64,000 nt of DNA from Chthoniobacteraceae bacterium (lineage in GTDB: Bacteria; Verrucomicrobiota; Verrucomicrobiia; Chthoniobacterales; Chthoniobacteraceae): contig CANFTB010000013.1 of the NCBI GenBank assembly GCA_947449735.1, positions 1 through 64,000 on the forward strand, written 5' to 3'. Positions 36,032 to 45,184 of the stretch are shown in pieces. The position numbers and the translations under genes were made by a program. The first letter of the stretch is position 1. Each line of letters starts with the position of its first letter. A model generated the notes under the pieces. It saw only the letters and a list, made by a program, of their open reading frames with translations, did no database searches and had not been told where the DNA came from.

Positions 36032-36829
36032 TCAGTTCTGACGTGAAATGATCTCCTGAAGAATCGAACTGAGTACCGGGGCCAGCTCAATCATCTCTGA
36101 ACGTGAAACGGGTACATCGGACGGTCCGTCGAGCAGGGAATGTAATTTTTCGAGTCGGGGTCGAAGCGCGATCATAAGAGGGTCCGGACGCTGAGGGTCC
36201 GGCGGGAGGTCCATTTCAGATTGTAGAAGCTTAAGGATGCTTTTTTGTCGCAGCAATGAAGCCCCAATTTCCGTGTAGGTCTCTCTAAGTATGGAAGAGC
36301 TTATCTCAAGGCCTCTCACCCATGCACCGATGAGAACAAGACGCACTAGCCTTTCGTCTTGATGTTTGCGGAGCGCATTTTCCAGCTCGACGCCGGTGGC
36401 GCCGAGTTCCTGCCTGAAGGTTGCCCATGATTTTTTTTGAGCCGAATCCACCAGGCTCCGACTGCGGTCTAGCAATTCGTTTTGAACCCCCAGGGTTTTC
36501 GCGAGGGCAATCAGGTCCTTCACGACATTTTTACACTGCTGTGTGTCCTCGGCCTGAGCCGCCAGATAACCATCTGTAAAAACACTGCCGACCAGAATGG
36601 CGGTTTGAATCCGGCTGTTGAGCGTTGAGGGTAGTGGGCCGCGGAAATTAGCCGACCAATCCGGCTTTGTAGAACGGGAGATGGCAATCAGAAGCTCCTC
36701 TGGAGTCCGTAATTCGCGGAAGGGAGAGGACGTCTCGTCCGCAAGTCCAGCGGAACCCAACAAGAAGAGTTGGACAAGCAGGAGAGCCAGACAGACAAGA
36801 TGCAGCCGGTTGGAATATGGCGGCTTCAT
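36032..36829 (-). CDS. Secreted protein of unknown function
   Basis: 265 residues. The start at 36829 (MKPPYSNRLH) gives a clear signal peptide with hydrophobic core CLALLLVQLFLLGSAG (cleavage near residue 28). The mature part is mostly helical with no cysteine cluster or repeat that I recognise. An in-frame ATG at 36922 would add 31 hydrophilic residues and hide the signal peptide. It is next to guaB (93 bases downstream of its stop) on the same strand. Confidence 0.6.
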   Translation of the reverse strand: MKPPYSNRLHLVCLALLLVQLFLLGSAGLADETSSPFRELRTPEELLIAISRSTKPDWSANFRGPLPSTLNSRIQTAILVGSVFTDGYLAAQAEDTQQCKNVVKDLIALAKTLGVQNELLDRSRSLVDSAQKKSWATFRQELGATGVELENALRKHQDERLVRLVLIGAWVRGLEISSSILRETYTEIGASLLRQKSILKLLQSEMDLPPDPQRPDPLMIALRPRLEKLHSLLDGPSDVPVSRSEMIELAPVLSSILQEIISRQN

Positions 36830-36922
36830 GGTTCGACAACTTATTCGTTTTTCGAAACCTGTCAGGTCTCTTTTAATGAGTTCTGGCATGCTGAGAGAAG
36901 AATCCAAACCGGGCCCCTTCAA

Positions 36923-38482
36923 TCAGCTCCCGGTCTTAACTTCGATCACGTCATGCGGAGCGCTCTCCCTTTGGCCCGCCTGGCTTACCTGAATGAAACG
37001 CGCATTGTTCTTCAGTTCCTGCAGGTTTTTTGCACCCAAATAGCCCATGCCGCTCTGAATGCCGCCGGTCATTTGAACCATTACCTGGTCTAATTTTGGA
37101 GAAAGTTCCTTGAGTGCCTCGATTCCCTCGGCCGCAACTTTTCTTGCGGCATCCTTTGCGGCGTGGCCGTAGCGTGCGGCGCTTCCGGCGCTCATGGCAG
37201 CGAGTGAGCCCATGCCCCGGTACTGCTTGTAGAGCTTTCCGTTGATTTCCATCACGCTTCCCGGTGCCTCGGGACATCCAGCAAGAAGCCCGCCGCAAAC
37301 GACTGCGTCCGCAAGAGTCAGCGCTTTCACCACATCACCCGATTTGGTGATTCCACCATCTGCCAGGATGGTAACTCCCTTTTTGGCGGCTGCGCGGCTT
37401 GCGACATAAAGAGCCGTAAGCTGCGGAATTCCGACTCCAGCCACGATTCGGGTGGTGCAGATGGAGCCTGGCCCCTGTCCGACTTTGACAACAGTGGCCC
37501 CGCAGTCTGCCAGATAATCGACCCCGGATGCGCTTGTGACATTGCCGGCTATGATTGGCAGGTCCTTGAACGCTCCCCGGACCAGTCGCACCATGTCTCC
37601 AACTCCCTTCGAGTGGCCGTGCGCGGTTGAGATAGCGACAGTGTCGACCCCCCTCTCCACCAGCCCGGCTACGTGCGAAAGAATCCGCTCTGAATCTAAC
37701 TCGCCATTTGCTCTGCGGGGAGAGGACAGACTCGCGCCACATAGGAGGCGGAAATTTGAGTCTCTGGCCGGTTTCATTTGGGAATTATGCTCCTGCCTGA
37801 TGCGCTCAACGTCCGATAGCGTGAACAGCCCGCGAAGCCGGTCTTCTTTGTCGACGACGAGAAGCTTGTGTGTCCCGACGTGTTCGGTAAAGAAACGGTC
37901 CGCACTCTCGATAGGGTCCGATCCCAGTTCTGTATCGCAGATTGAAGGAGCGAGGGAGCGAGGCGTCATCACCTCGTGAACTTTTTTAGCGGCGTGCCTT
38001 TGCCTGACCACCTGTCCCGGGAGCAAACCGAGAAGGCGGCCGGAAGAATCCACAACGGGAAAGGTGCGAAAGGTAAATTCCTTTTCCTCCAAATAAACGA
38101 GAAGTTCGCCGATGCTCTGGTCTGGAGCTGCCTTGATTGGGTCGCTGATGAGGCCGTGGACGTTGTTTTTCACCCGGCTCACTTCGGAAAGTTGGGTCCG
38201 CTCGGGCATGTTGCAATGGATGAGCCCGAGCCCGCCGCACCGGGCGAGGGCTATCGCCATCTCGGCTTCGGTAACCGTATCCATGTCGGCGGATACTACT
38301 GGTATGCGCAGGTGAAGTTGGTCGGCCAGGCGCGTATCCAACTGGGCCTCGCGGGGAATCACCTCGGAATAAAGTGTGGACAGGGTGATGTCGTCGTAGG
38401 TCAGCGCGGTGAGCGCGTGATCCGTAAAGAAAGAGTCAGCCGGCTTGTAGAAGAGGCTGTCTAGGGACTTGGAGTCTGCCAT
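36923..38482 (-). CDS. guaB: Inosine-5'-monophosphate dehydrogenase
   Basis: 519 residues, family length about 490-520. It oxidises IMP to XMP, the first step to GMP. A (beta/alpha)8 barrel carries the catalytic Cys in GPGSICTTR (about 330), with two CBS domains inserted near residues 110-240 (for example VHEVMTPRS). The [19 protein letters not shown] N-terminal segment and a [10 protein letters not shown] motif are typical. Its N-terminal extension ([13 protein letters not shown]) is slightly longer than usual. Confidence 0.95.
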   Translation of the reverse strand: MADSKSLDSLFYKPADSFFTDHALTALTYDDITLSTLYSEVIPREAQLDTRLADQLHLRIPVVSADMDTVTEAEMAIALARCGGLGLIHCNMPERTQLSEVSRVKNNVHGLISDPIKAAPDQSIGELLVYLEEKEFTFRTFPVVDSSGRLLGLLPGQVVRQRHAAKKVHEVMTPRSLAPSICDTELGSDPIESADRFFTEHVGTHKLLVVDKEDRLRGLFTLSDVERIRQEHNSQMKPARDSNFRLLCGASLSSPRRANGELDSERILSHVAGLVERGVDTVAISTAHGHSKGVGDMVRLVRGAFKDLPIIAGNVTSASGVDYLADCGATVVKVGQGPGSICTTRIVAGVGIPQLTALYVASRAAAKKGVTILADGGITKSGDVVKALTLADAVVCGGLLAGCPEAPGSVMEINGKLYKQYRGMGSLAAMSAGSAARYGHAAKDAARKVAAEGIEALKELSPKLDQVMVQMTGGIQSGMGYLGAKNLQELKNNARFIQVSQAGQRESAPHDVIEVKTGS

Positions 38483-38617
38483 GGCAGATCATGAACGGAG
38501 ACCCTGTTCCGTGCAAAGCCATAAAAACGCCAGCGGGGGTGGAGTTGTTCTGGGTGTAGGCGGGTAGGGAGTATGCGGGATCTCTGACGAAGACGGTCGC
38601 TCGGGAATTCCGACTCC

Positions 38618-39331
38618 TCAGGGCGCGCAGGCTTCATGGCCCAAGAGCCACAGCACTCCGCCGTCCGAAGGTGCTACCTTGCCGGAGGGATACTCCCCTT
38701 TCAGGGCACTCTGCACCACGGGCTCTTTGGTGCGGTCGTTGACCAAAAAGACTACGGATTTTGAGGCGTTTATCAGGGGGAGGGTGAACGTGATCCTCTG
38801 CGGCGGCGGTTTTGGACCCAGAGTGGGAATGACGTTGCGCTCCTGCTCATCCAGAGCTGGGTAACCGGGGAATAGGGATGCCGTGTGGCCGTCCTCTCCA
38901 AGGCCAAGCAGCAACAAGTCGTGCCTGTAGCGGGTTTCACCAAAGCGCGCCGCGACCGAGCCCAGGCGGGCTTCATACTCACTCGCAGCTTCTGCAGGGT
39001 CGATTTCCCCCCGGATTCGAAAAATGTTTCCCTCTGGAATGGGGACACGCGACAAAAGCGCTTCGTACGCCATTCTGTAATTGCTGTCGGGATGGTCTTG
39101 GGCGACGCAGCGTTCGTCGCCGAAGGTGATCTGGATCCTATTCCAAGGAAGATCGTGCGTGAGCTCGGCGAGTGCAGAGTAGACAGCTTTAGGAGTGTTG
39201 CCGCCGGCCAGTCCCAGGCGGAAGACACCATTTCTCGAGATGGCTTCGAGTCCCGCAGCCACAATTTGCTTGGCGGCGTCAGTTGCGAAATCTGAGGTGC
39301 GAAGCACTCTGCTGGCTATGTGAGTTTGCAT
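38618..39331 (-). CDS. pgl: 6-phosphogluconolactonase
   Basis: 237 residues. It hydrolyses 6-phosphogluconolactone in the oxidative pentose phosphate path. Family motifs are LAGGNTPKAVY near 40-50, TFGDERCV near 69-76 and LGLGEDGHTASLFPG near 141-155 with the active-site His. Its start overlaps the end of the sixA-like gene by 16 bases. No zwf gene is in the window. Confidence 0.9.
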   Translation of the reverse strand: MQTHIASRVLRTSDFATDAAKQIVAAGLEAISRNGVFRLGLAGGNTPKAVYSALAELTHDLPWNRIQITFGDERCVAQDHPDSNYRMAYEALLSRVPIPEGNIFRIRGEIDPAEAASEYEARLGSVAARFGETRYRHDLLLLGLGEDGHTASLFPGYPALDEQERNVIPTLGPKPPPQRITFTLPLINASKSVVFLVNDRTKEPVVQSALKGEYPSGKVAPSDGGVLWLLGHEACAP

Positions 39332-39777
39332 TGAACAAAGGATTCGAGAGCCGCGATGCCTGGGGAAATCAGGTTGAGGTGCATCAGGCTGGCTTTTCCT
39401 ATGCGCAGCCGGTCTGGGTGCGGAAGGCCAAGTAGCTGAGCCGCCAGTAAACTGATGTCAGGTTGATGGCCCACAAGCAGGACACGGTCTGAGGCCCGGT
39501 AAGATGCGAGGGCTTCGATTGCAGCTTCCGGAGACATTCCCGGCAGAGCCCAGGGACATGCGATCACCTTTAACTTCAGCACTGCTGCGACGACGGTTGC
39601 CGTCTCCATGGTCCTGAGGGCCGGACTGCTCAAAATCAGACTTGGCTGGTGCGTGCTGGCTTGCAGTCTCTGTGCGACCTCAGCCGCCTGCCTGTGGCCC
39701 TTTGGAGACAGGGGCCTGACGAGATCGCTTGCTGCGGACTCAAGAGCATCGGCGTGCCTGAGAAGGAGGAGATCCAT
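39316..39777 (-). CDS. sixA: SixA-type histidine phosphatase (phosphoglycerate-mutase fold)
   Basis: 153 residues, usual SixA length. The catalytic RHG motif appears as LLLLRHADALE (residues 4-14), and GHQPDISLLA (about 100-108) carries the second active-site His. SixA removes phosphate from histidine phosphotransfer domains such as that of ArcB, or from PTS proteins. The substrate is not known here. It lies 26 bases after fabG and overlaps pgl. Confidence 0.85.
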   Translation of the reverse strand: MDLLLLRHADALESAASDLVRPLSPKGHRQAAEVAQRLQASTHQPSLILSSPALRTMETATVVAAVLKLKVIACPWALPGMSPEAAIEALASYRASDRVLLVGHQPDISLLAAQLLGLPHPDRLRIGKASLMHLNLISPGIAALESFVQCKLT

Positions 39778-39803
39778 GGGGCAGTTGGGATCCTTGGGTC
39801 AGA

Positions 39804-40547
39804 TTACATGACCATCCCACCGTCGACGGTGAGGCACTGGCCTGTGATATAGCGGGCCTGGGCGCTGGCAAGAAAAGCGACGGCGGCGGCGATGTCTTCC
39901 GGCTTTCCAAATGTCCCGGCGGGAATTTGGCCGATGACGGCTTGTTTGACTTTGTCCGGAAGGACTTCAGTCATGTCGGTGTCGATGAACCCGGGCGCAA
40001 CCACATTGCAGGTAATTCCCCTGCTGGCCAGTTCTCGGGCGATGGTTTTGGAGAGCCCAAGCAGCCCTGCTTTCGACGCCGCATAATTTGCCTGCCCAGC
40101 GTTACCCATGAGCCCGGCCACGGAGCCGATGTTGATGATTCTGCCGGAGCGCTGTTTGATCATCGAGCGCTCGAAGGCCTGAATGCAGTTGAAAGTGCCT
40201 TTGAGGTTGGTATCGAGAACGACATCCCAATCCTCCTCGCTTAAACGCATCGACAGGCCATCTCGTGTGACTCCCGCGTTGTTCACCAGAATATCCACGC
40301 GTGAGAAGTCGGTGAGAATCTGTTCGGCGAGAGCGGCTACGTTTGCATGATTCGCCACGTCGACGGAGTAGGCTTTCGCCAGTCCGGCGTGGCGTTCGTT
40401 GATCTCGTCGGCCGTTCTAAGTGCGTTGGCTTCATTTCTGGAGACGACGGCCACACGTGCGCCCTCTGCCGCAAAAGTGAGAGCGATGGAGTGACCGATA
40501 CCGCGACCGGCGCCGGTCACGACTGCTACTTGATTGGCAAAGCGCAT
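39804..40547 (-). CDS. fabG: 3-oxoacyl-ACP reductase
   Basis: 247 residues, exactly the usual FabG length when started at 40547 (MRFANQVAVVTGAGRGIG). The cofactor motif TGAGRGIG (about 10-17), NNAG, the catalytic Ser (NIGSVAGL) and YAASK are all present, as is the C-terminal CLTVDGG. An upstream ATG at 40574 would add 9 residues. It probably serves the elongation cycle of fatty-acid synthesis. It precedes sixA by 26 bases and lies 103 bases after the actP stop. Confidence 0.9.
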   Translation of the reverse strand: MRFANQVAVVTGAGRGIGHSIALTFAAEGARVAVVSRNEANALRTADEINERHAGLAKAYSVDVANHANVAALAEQILTDFSRVDILVNNAGVTRDGLSMRLSEEDWDVVLDTNLKGTFNCIQAFERSMIKQRSGRIINIGSVAGLMGNAGQANYAASKAGLLGLSKTIARELASRGITCNVVAPGFIDTDMTEVLPDKVKQAVIGQIPAGTFGKPEDIAAAVAFLASAQARYITGQCLTVDGGMVM

Positions 40548-40650
40548 TGTTAAATTTGAGGGTGGTTGGTTCAAGTTTTGTTGCGGCGAAGAATCAGCCG
40601 CCGAGGTTGATCATTCAAAGCGGCCTCGGCAGCCTATTCATCGATGGGCG

Positions 40651-42264
40651 TCAGTGGGATGTCGCTTTCTCGGCGCCCAAACCGGTCTGCGCGCGGACCT
40701 GGAGTTCTTCGAACATTTCTTCAGCAGCCGGTTCCGGACGCAGGAGTGAGCCGACAATGGCCGCGAGGAACCCTATGGGAATGCTCAGGATCCCCGGATT
40801 GTTCAAAGGAAAAAGAGCCTTCATCTGGATCAGATGGCGCTTTGACTGGATCACCTCGGGGCCGTCAATGCCCATGATGCTTGGGCTGACGAGAATCAGG
40901 ATGATGCTGGAGAGGAGGCCCACCGCCAAGCCTGCCACTGCGCCTGTTGTGCTGAACCGTTTCCAGAAAATGGAGAGGACAATGACAGGAAGGTTCGCGC
41001 TAGCGGCCACTGCAAAGGCAAGGCCCACCAGGAATGCGACGTTCACCGACTGTAGTTGGATCGCCAGGAAAATCGAAATGGCGCCTACTACGAACGCGGT
41101 GATTCGAGCGACCCTGACCTCGCTGTTCGGGTCTGTTTCCTTACCGTGGTGGAGTACGTTGGAGTAGAAGTCGTGTGCAAAGGAGGCGCTTGCGCTGATG
41201 GTGAGACCCGCCACCACGGCCAGAATGGTTGCAAAGGCAACGGCGCTGATGAAAGCAAAGAAGAGTGGTCCACCAAGAGCCTCCGCAAGCTGCGGGGCAG
41301 CCATGTTGTCGGTAGGAATGTGGTCCGGCTTCAACAGGGTTGCCGCACCAAACCCTAGAAAGGTGGTGAGGATGTAAAAGCTCCCAATGATAATCATCGC
41401 CCACACCACTGAAACGCGGGCGGTCTTTGCGTCCGGCACTGTGTAAAAGCGAACGAGGATGTGAGGAAGTCCGGCGGTTCCGAAAAGCAGAGCGATTCCC
41501 AGCGAGACTAGGTCCCACTTCCCGTAGCCCGCCGTGACTGCATCACCGAATTTCATTCCGGGATCCAGAAAGTTTCGGGTGACTTCGAGTTTGGTCTTCG
41601 GGTCGGTGTAGGTGAGGTTTGCGACTGCGTTGAAAAAGGCTTCGAAACTGTATCCGAACTGCTTCATCACCAGAACACTTAAGAAGATGGTCCCCGTCAG
41701 CAGCAGGATCGCCTTGATGATTTGAACCCAGGTGGTGGCCAGCATTCCTCCGAAGACCACGTAGACAACCATCAGAACGCCGACGCCGATAATCGCGGAG
41801 TTCGTTGTGATCCACGGCATGTCCTTGAGGAGCAGTTTGACGAGAGCCCCCGCGCCGATCATCTGTGCCACCATGTAGAATGTGGAGACGGTGATTGTGC
41901 TCAGCGAGGCCATGGCGCGCACCGGACGCGGAGTCAATCGGTAGGCGAGGAGGTCAGCCATCGTGTATTTTCCAGCGTTCCGCAACGGCTCGGCAACGAC
42001 CAGCAGCACAGTGAGGTAGGCGACTAGCCAGCCGACCGAGTACATGAACCCGTCGAATCCGTACAAGGCGATCATTCCCGAGATGCCGAGGAAGCTCGCG
42101 GCGCTCATGTAGTCGCCCGCGACGGCAAGGCCGTTCTGCCAGCCGGTGATGCTTCGGCCCGCAGCGAAGTAGGCGCTCGCTCCCGTGTTGCGTTTTGCGG
42201 CCCAGATCGTCACCCCGAGGGTGGCGACGACGAAGGCGAGGAACATCCAAATTGCTGAGGTCAT
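40651..42264 (-). CDS. actP: Sodium:solute symporter, ActP-like acetate/monocarboxylate permease
   Basis: 537 residues with 13 or so hydrophobic segments, typical of the SSS family. N-terminal GRSITGWQNGLAVAGDYMSAASFLG is characteristic of ActP (acetate/glycolate permease). The short membrane protein before it is the partner found with ActP in many bacteria. It takes up acetate or similar acids with sodium. An acetyl-CoA synthetase gene is not adjacent. Confidence 0.88.
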   Translation of the reverse strand: MTSAIWMFLAFVVATLGVTIWAAKRNTGASAYFAAGRSITGWQNGLAVAGDYMSAASFLGISGMIALYGFDGFMYSVGWLVAYLTVLLVVAEPLRNAGKYTMADLLAYRLTPRPVRAMASLSTITVSTFYMVAQMIGAGALVKLLLKDMPWITTNSAIIGVGVLMVVYVVFGGMLATTWVQIIKAILLLTGTIFLSVLVMKQFGYSFEAFFNAVANLTYTDPKTKLEVTRNFLDPGMKFGDAVTAGYGKWDLVSLGIALLFGTAGLPHILVRFYTVPDAKTARVSVVWAMIIIGSFYILTTFLGFGAATLLKPDHIPTDNMAAPQLAEALGGPLFFAFISAVAFATILAVVAGLTISASASFAHDFYSNVLHHGKETDPNSEVRVARITAFVVGAISIFLAIQLQSVNVAFLVGLAFAVAASANLPVIVLSIFWKRFSTTGAVAGLAVGLLSSIILILVSPSIMGIDGPEVIQSKRHLIQMKALFPLNNPGILSIPIGFLAAIVGSLLRPEPAAEEMFEELQVRAQTGLGAEKATSH

Positions 42265-42296
42265 ATGGTAATGCCGTTAAAGTTTGTGACTGCAGT

Positions 42297-42626
42297 TCAG
42301 TGACTGGATTTTTCGAAAGACGCTTGCTCTTCAAGCAGGGCCTTTGCCTGCCGGTCCCATTCGCTCGCTTTGCGTACGTACACAAATGCCATAATCCAAG
42401 CCATGAAGAACTGGGAAAGCGCGAAGAGGTACGCCGAATTAATTGGGCCTATAACAGGCTTTTTCATGATTTCTGGAAACCACCCCACAAGCACCAGAAG
42501 CGAGAAATAGTAGACGATGAAAAAGATGGAGGCGGGAAGAATGAAAGCATTCTTGGATCTGAGCAGCGCCTTGTATCCGGGCGAATTAGAAATGCGACTC
42601 CACGAGTCTTTGGAGGGATTGCTCAT
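42297..42626 (-). CDS. DUF485 inner-membrane protein (YjcH-like), ActP partner
   Basis: 109 residues with two hydrophobic segments (about 28-48 and 63-85). This matches YjcH, which is encoded directly before ActP in many genomes and is thought to assist it. It lies 32 bases ahead of actP on the same strand. Confidence 0.85.
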   Translation of the reverse strand: MSNPSKDSWSRISNSPGYKALLRSKNAFILPASIFFIVYYFSLLVLVGWFPEIMKKPVIGPINSAYLFALSQFFMAWIMAFVYVRKASEWDRQAKALLEEQASFEKSSH

Positions 42627-42756
42627 AAGATGGATTTATATGGTGTAACTGCTGCCGCTGCGAACTTCCACTTGCGAGGTTACCTGAACGCTGACAGTGA
42701 GGGAAGGGGGCACGGCTGTCTATTTTACGCACTCTTCATTTACGCGTTCCACAGAC

Positions 42757-45054
42757 CTACTCGCCTTCTCGTGTGGCGATTTTGTAGACGCGCTGTATTC
42801 CCTCGTCAGCTTTGACCCGCTCAGGGAGGAGGTCAAATCCTTGCGGGTTTGAGCGCACGAGGGGCCCCCAGTGAGCCCGCATGGCAGTTTGGATCGTTGG
42901 CTGAGAGAGGAGGCTCTCAGGAACCTCTAAAAACTGGTTGTGATCTTGTTGGACTTTCTTTGTCCAGTAGGCCGCTCTGAGTTTCTGTACGCTGGCGCTC
43001 TTCAATTCCTTTTTGGTGAGCTCTTCGTCGCGTAAATGCGGGCTTGTTCTGAGCCTGCCCTCTGCTGAGGCCTGCTTTTGTTCCCGGACCTCTTTCCTCT
43101 CTTTTGCATCCTCCTTTTTCTTGAACTGCACCAAGGATTCGGCTCCCCGGAGGCTCTCTGGAACGTCGTTCCAAGCACGCCTGCCCTCCCTGAGTGCAGC
43201 GAGCCATTCTGAGGAGGCGATTTCGAGCAATTCGTCGTCCGCCCGGAAAACTTCGGGAGCGACGTAGAAATAGCCGCTGTGGTTGCGTGTGAGGTTCATA
43301 ATTCCCTCGTGCGCAGCGGACCGGATCATCTCATGCTCCTGAGCAGATTTGTCGAGTTTGTCGAATTTCCATGGAGCGTCCCGCAACTCGATCAGCATCG
43401 CTCCAGCCTTTTGGCGGTTCCAGTGGTTGCTGTTGCGCCACAACTGGAGCGTGACCTTGGTAAGGCTTGGTTGTGCTGCGATCTCCGCGAGAGAAGGCGC
43501 CATTTGGGCGGAGAGGGCTTGAACCTCCTTCCACGCCCTGCCGACAGTGTCTACGCACTGGATATCAGCCGGAACGTCCGGCCATTCGACAGGCTCGCCT
43601 TCTATTTTGTGAACCCAAAGTTTGGCGGCTTGTTCCGTGAGTCGCGGAATGCTGCGGAAGCTGTCCGGCATCAGAGTCCATCCACGCAGGCCTTGTTTTT
43701 CAAGCCATGCAGCCCATCCGTCGGTCATGGCTTCGACCATTTCCGGATCGTCCCTGAGTTCCGCAGGAACACTTCTGAGAGCGCTTTCATCCCCTGTGCG
43801 CACGGCTCCGCAGTGAAACTGCCTGCGCGCTGCGATGGCGCGGAGATTCTGCCGCATTTTCGGCGGGATCTGGTAGGAGTCGATCGGCGCCGACTCGAGG
43901 CGCTTGATCCAAGGCTGGGTCCAGGCTTCGAGCGCCTCCTCGCTGTCGCGCAGCTGTTCCGGAATTTGCTCGAAGGGATGGGGTTCGGCGGCGAGCAGGC
44001 TGATCCAGGGACGGGACCACGCATGCAAAGCGTCCTCGCCTTGTTGGAAACGCTGAGGCAGGTGTTCGAAGGGAATGGGAGAGTGCTCGTATTGTTTTAG
44101 CTCGTTTTTGCGCTGGATCGCGCGAATGCGGGGCTCACTTTTAAAGTCGGGAGGGATCTCGCGGTGATATATTCCCGGATTTTTTTCGAGCAGGTTGCAG
44201 TAGTGCGACACCATTTCGGCGTGAATCTCAAGCAGCGTGGCGAGGTGTGTGGCCTCAGTTGGCGAGATGCTTTCCTGCTCGAGTCGTTTCAGGTGATTCC
44301 AAACGAGGCCGGGAACCTGCTCCAACTTTCCGGATGCCCGGGCAATTTCGAGGAAATGGACCGTCTGGCTGGAGGATGGCTCCGGTGTGAGGAGTGCGGC
44401 CCTGGTGAAGGAACCCTCCGGTATTTGATCGAGGTGGCCTCCAAGCGCTGCGGCCCCAAAAACGTTCATTTTCCTGCCGGGGAAGGATTCCGTCGGCCGA
44501 GCCGGAGCGGTGGTCAAAAGGGCCTTCAGTCGGGCTTCAGCTTCTCTTTCCGTGCCTTGCCCCTGATCTTCAGCGGTCTTTGCGTCCGGCTTTGAAATTT
44601 TGTTGATGACCTTGCCCAGCGCGCCGTGGATGGCCAGAAGGTGAAGGAGGCTCGGAATGGGGGCGTCCGAGTCGGATTCGGCCCCTGCGAGAAGGGTCGT
44701 CCTCGAGCGGTCCCTGACCTTTTCAATCGCCCAGTCAGCGATTTCCGAACCCTGCGAGAGACAGAATTCCAAAAAACTACCGGAGGCGACCGGTTGTCTG
44801 AAATCCAGCAGCCTTGAAAACTGTGCCGCGACAGATTTGATCTCACCGGAGAGAACGGCCAGCGCCCATGGGGTCAGGCCGTTTTGATCCTGCGCATTCA
44901 AGCGTTTCTCGATCTCAGCCTGGGGTGTCTGGCTGGAGGTGAGACTTTCGAGCGCTATCAAAAGCTGGCCCGCAGCTGCAGCTTCAATGAGAGTCGTTTG
45001 GGGGTGAGCGCTCCCAGTGAAATGAGAGTCGGATTCAGGAGTCGGGGTGTTCAT
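42757..45054 (-). CDS. Large 32-residue-repeat protein of unknown function
   Basis: 765 residues with no signal peptide or membrane segment. An ankyrin-like pair may start it (TLIEAAAAGQLL, AQDQNGLTPWALAVLSG, about 20-80). From about residue 298 it contains about a dozen repeats of about 32 residues with the pattern hydrophobic-x-x-hydrophobic-P-x8-10-Ala-x4-Trp-x3-hydrophobic-x3-Pro; examples are FEHLPQRF at 329, FEQIPEQL at 361, RSVPAELR at 427 and FLEVPESL at 708. A charged stretch (640-665) separates two groups. This resembles the DUF4116 type of repeat but I do not assign it to a family. It may be a scaffolding or interaction protein. It is the last gene of the minus-strand run from lepB, 130 bases after the paralogue pair. 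Confidence 0.6.
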   Translation of the reverse strand: MNTPTPESDSHFTGSAHPQTTLIEAAAAGQLLIALESLTSSQTPQAEIEKRLNAQDQNGLTPWALAVLSGEIKSVAAQFSRLLDFRQPVASGSFLEFCLSQGSEIADWAIEKVRDRSRTTLLAGAESDSDAPIPSLLHLLAIHGALGKVINKISKPDAKTAEDQGQGTEREAEARLKALLTTAPARPTESFPGRKMNVFGAAALGGHLDQIPEGSFTRAALLTPEPSSSQTVHFLEIARASGKLEQVPGLVWNHLKRLEQESISPTEATHLATLLEIHAEMVSHYCNLLEKNPGIYHREIPPDFKSEPRIRAIQRKNELKQYEHSPIPFEHLPQRFQQGEDALHAWSRPWISLLAAEPHPFEQIPEQLRDSEEALEAWTQPWIKRLESAPIDSYQIPPKMRQNLRAIAARRQFHCGAVRTGDESALRSVPAELRDDPEMVEAMTDGWAAWLEKQGLRGWTLMPDSFRSIPRLTEQAAKLWVHKIEGEPVEWPDVPADIQCVDTVGRAWKEVQALSAQMAPSLAEIAAQPSLTKVTLQLWRNSNHWNRQKAGAMLIELRDAPWKFDKLDKSAQEHEMIRSAAHEGIMNLTRNHSGYFYVAPEVFRADDELLEIASSEWLAALREGRRAWNDVPESLRGAESLVQFKKKEDAKERKEVREQKQASAEGRLRTSPHLRDEELTKKELKSASVQKLRAAYWTKKVQQDHNQFLEVPESLLSQPTIQTAMRAHWGPLVRSNPQGFDLLPERVKADEGIQRVYKIATREGE

Positions 45055-45184
45055 CGGAAATCTTGGAGTTGCAAAAGACGTATTCTGTCGGGGCGCAGTT
45101 TTACCGTGGTGGGAAAGCGCGGGGAAGGATGTCTCTTTCGTTCGACGGCATGATCGCTAGGAGGGGGAATCGAGCAGGGTATGC

